Source: an uncultured Lentisphaerota bacterium
GTDB lineage: Bacteria > Verrucomicrobiota > Lentisphaeria > Oligosphaerales > CAITYL01
Assembly: GCA_903896595.1 (NCBI GenBank)
Contig: CAITYL010000365.1
Coordinates: 1-44,087 of the forward strand
DNA: 44,087 nucleotides
Direction of reading: 5' to 3'
Position numbers and translations under genes: made by a program. The notes beneath the pieces were generated by a model. That model was given only the letters and a program-made list of their open reading frames with translations. It did not search any database and was not told where the DNA came from. Positions 41,416 to 44,087 of this stretch are shown here, piece after piece (within the stretch, counting starts at the first letter, position 1; the number at the start of each line of letters is the position of its first letter).

Positions 41416-41973
41416 ATGGAAATATCCGACCTCATTCACGAACTATTGGCCAAGCTTGGCGAGAACCCGGAGCGGGAAGGGCTGCGCGACACGCCTGCGC
41501 GGGTCGAACGTTCCTGGCGTTTTTTGCTGTCCGGTTACCAGCAGAACCCGGAGGAGATCGTGCGCAAGGCGATCTTCAACGAGGACTGCAACCACATGAT
41601 CATCGTGCGCGACATTGAGGTGTACAGCCTCTGCGAGCACCACCTGCTGCCCTTTTTCGGCCGCTGCCATATCGGCTACATCCCGCGCGGCCGGGTGTTC
41701 GGCGTCAGCAAACTGGCCCGCCTGGTGGACTGTTTCTCCCGCCGCCTGCAATTGCAGGAACGGCTGACCCAGCAGATCGCCGGCACCATCAAGCAATCCA
41801 TTGAGGCGGAGGGCGTGGGGGTCGTCATTGAGGCCCAGCACCTGTGCATGATGATGCGCGGCGTGGAGAAACAGAACTCACGCATGGTCACCTCGGCCAT
41901 GTTGGGCAGTTTCCACAATTCCCCCGCCACCCGCGACGAATTCCTCCAACTGATCAGCCGCCCGAGCGCCTGA
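41416..41973 (+). CDS. folE: GTP cyclohydrolase I
   Basis: A 185-residue type IA GTP cyclohydrolase, which converts GTP to 7,8-dihydroneopterin triphosphate for folate or queuosine-type precursors. Zinc ligands are Cys73 and His76 in [10 protein letters not shown] and Cys144 in QHLCMMMRG. Other family motifs are [32 protein letters not shown] and TSAMLGSF. The ATG at 41416 has AAGGA 12 bases upstream and a better start context than the TTG at 41407. It is not in an operon with other folate genes here. Confidence 0.96.
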   Translation: MEISDLIHELLAKLGENPEREGLRDTPARVERSWRFLLSGYQQNPEEIVRKAIFNEDCNHMIIVRDIEVYSLCEHHLLPFFGRCHIGYIPRGRVFGVSKLARLVDCFSRRLQLQERLTQQIAGTIKQSIEAEGVGVVIEAQHLCMMMRGVEKQNSRMVTSAMLGSFHNSPATRDEFLQLISRPSA

Positions 41974-42042
41974 GGCCAGTGATAAGTTGCTAGGCTGAAG
42001 ACTGAAGGTTCGGAAACGTATCACCGGAAAGAGTCTGACTGA

Positions 42043-42292
42043 TTTCGTCCCGTAGGGACCGAAAGCAAGTAGGCAGGGGCTTCAGCCCCTGTTTATGATA
42101 CAATCCATGTGGCGTGCCGTAGGTACGCCGCGAATGTCCCCGATGGAGCGAAAGAGAATAAATAAAAATCGTCATTTTCCCTCTGACGCTTGTCCTGCCC
42201 GGTTCACCGCGTACCTACGGCACGCGAAATCGTGGAATTGGCCGGACAGGGGCTGAAGCCCCTGCCTATTATCGTCCTGTCCCGCCGGGACA
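42043..42292. repeat. Long palindromic element family E, copy 2
   Basis: Nested inverted repeats: AGGCAGGGGCTTCAGCCCCT (42071-42090) with its complement ending at 42267, and GCGTGCCGTAGGTACGCCGC (42112-42131) with its complement near 42206-42225, plus outer GTCCC/GGGAC blocks. The arms match the copy at 12475-12726; the centre does not. It occupies most of the 403-base folE to metY spacer. A partial TTCAGCC-family repeat lies at 41991-42008. Confidence 0.8.
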
Positions 42293-42304
42293 GGAGGAAG
42301 CTAA

Positions 42305-43654
<1,350 letters not shown>

Positions 43655-43701
43655 GGAGGTAGGCTCGGCATTTATACCGTGTTAGGGTTAAAAATGAATT
43701 A

Positions 43702-43805
43702 AACCGCAGATTGCCGAATATTGAACCGCAGAATCTTGAGGTCGTTGCTGTCCTTCAGTGGATTTACTTCGTTATTCGGACCTCAATATTCGTCACTCTG
43801 CGGTT
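43702..43805. repeat. 104-bp element with 23-bp terminal inverted repeats
   Basis: The arms 43702-43724 and 43783-43805 are inverted copies with 21 of 23 positions matching (ends AACCGCAGA / TCTGCGGTT, inner CGAATATTGA / TCAATATTCG). The 58 bases inside are non-coding. Form and size are those of a miniature inverted-repeat element. Confidence 0.75.
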
Positions 43806-43866
43806 GTGAAAAAGTTAATGTTTCAGTCTAACGCAGTACAACCTCCAACGTGGATTCACTATCATT

Positions 43867-43905
43867 CGATTAACCGCGAAAGAACGCAGAGCGCGCGAAA
43901 AAAAC
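43867..43905. repeat. Dispersed repeat family B, copy 2
   Basis: CGATTAACCGCGAAAGAACG followed by CAGAGCGCGCGAAA matches 10846-10884. The remaining bases between metY and the last promoter show nothing else that I can support. Confidence 0.7.
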
Positions 43906-43971
43906 ACCGTCCCCGTCATCTATCGTCCTCCGTGTCATCAACGTCTTCACCGTCTTCTATACTGCTTTAGG

Positions 43972-43999
43972 TTGAAATTTTAAATTTTATAGCTACATT
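43972..43999 (+). promoter_or_regulatory. Possible promoter at right edge
   Basis: TTGAAA (43972-43977) and TACATT (43994-43999) are spaced by 16 bases in AT-rich DNA, about 40 bases before an ATG at 44041. Confidence 0.45.
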
Positions 44000-44040
44000 T
44001 TTTATCACAAGACAACGGTGTCTGGATAGGGGAATGGGCT

Positions 44041-44087
44041 ATGATCAAGATCAGGTTTTCCCAGGAAGAAAATGATCGACTTTACGA
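44041..44087 (+). CDS. Possible gene start cut by the window edge
   Basis: An ATG with GGGGA about ten bases upstream opens a frame reading MIKIRFSQEENDRLY to the end of the window, downstream of a plausible promoter. Only 15 residues are visible, so the product cannot be named. Confidence 0.4.
   Translation, partial: MIKIRFSQEENDRLY

Overview
The window is a high-GC bacterial chromosome segment, probably from the PVC superphylum (Lentisphaerota, Kiritimatiellota or Verrucomicrobiota). The lineage is inferred from gene content only: a GntR/LacI-type regulator fused into an operon with a prepilin-like gene, a PEP-CTERM LamG protein, GH127 and GH31 sugar hydrolases, and very many short palindromic intergenic repeats. 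A Ni-type CO dehydrogenase points to an anaerobe. No transposase, integrase, phage gene or CRISPR array is visible.

Layout. 1-3041: repeats, then a GH31 alpha-glycosidase. 3291-4370: rplM-rpsI operon (minus strand) with promoter and terminator. 4441-9281: redox island with an Rrf2 Fe-S regulator, cooS, cooF, an FAD/NAD(P) oxidoreductase and an 84-residue Cys-tailed protein. 9412-10834: two overlapping GT2 glycosyltransferases. 10961-12291 (minus): DUF1634 protein and TSUP exporter. 12825-17813: a 539-residue unknown, a 786-residue polytopic membrane protein and a double zinc-ribbon membrane protein. 17907-21138: rpsB-tsf-pyrH-frr. 21309-21383: tRNA-Cys. 21452-26422: four-gene operon (small unknown, coiled-coil protein, membrane phospholipase-D-like protein, GAF-SpoIIE phosphatase). 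26589-34575: carbohydrate locus. 34665-37609 (minus): uvrA with a frameshift. 37934-38964: antitoxin with a fused toxin remnant, and a small unknown. 39106-41085 (minus): sodium:solute symporter. 41416-43654: folE and metY. The last 47 bases may begin another gene.

How parts work together. The CODH island reads as CO (or a related substrate) oxidised by CooS, electrons passed to CooF, then to the flavoprotein and NAD(P). A 12-base motif shared by the rrf2 and cooS upstream regions suggests that the Rrf2 protein controls both itself and the island. The CooS keeps all expected metal ligands, but the two second-sphere residues I would expect (His93 and Lys563 in C. hydrogenoformans CODH-II numbering) appear as Tyr86 and Gln553, so its chemistry may differ. 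The carbohydrate operon has its own promoter, a tandem 9-bp repeat over the -10 box and a clear terminator.

The most unusual feature is the density of small palindromic repeats of at least ten families. They abut gene starts, bracket the symporter gene and the CODH core, and in one case are translated as part of a protein. The best candidates for something undescribed are the divergent CODH island with its Cys-tailed protein and the coiled-coil/PLD/SpoIIE operon.
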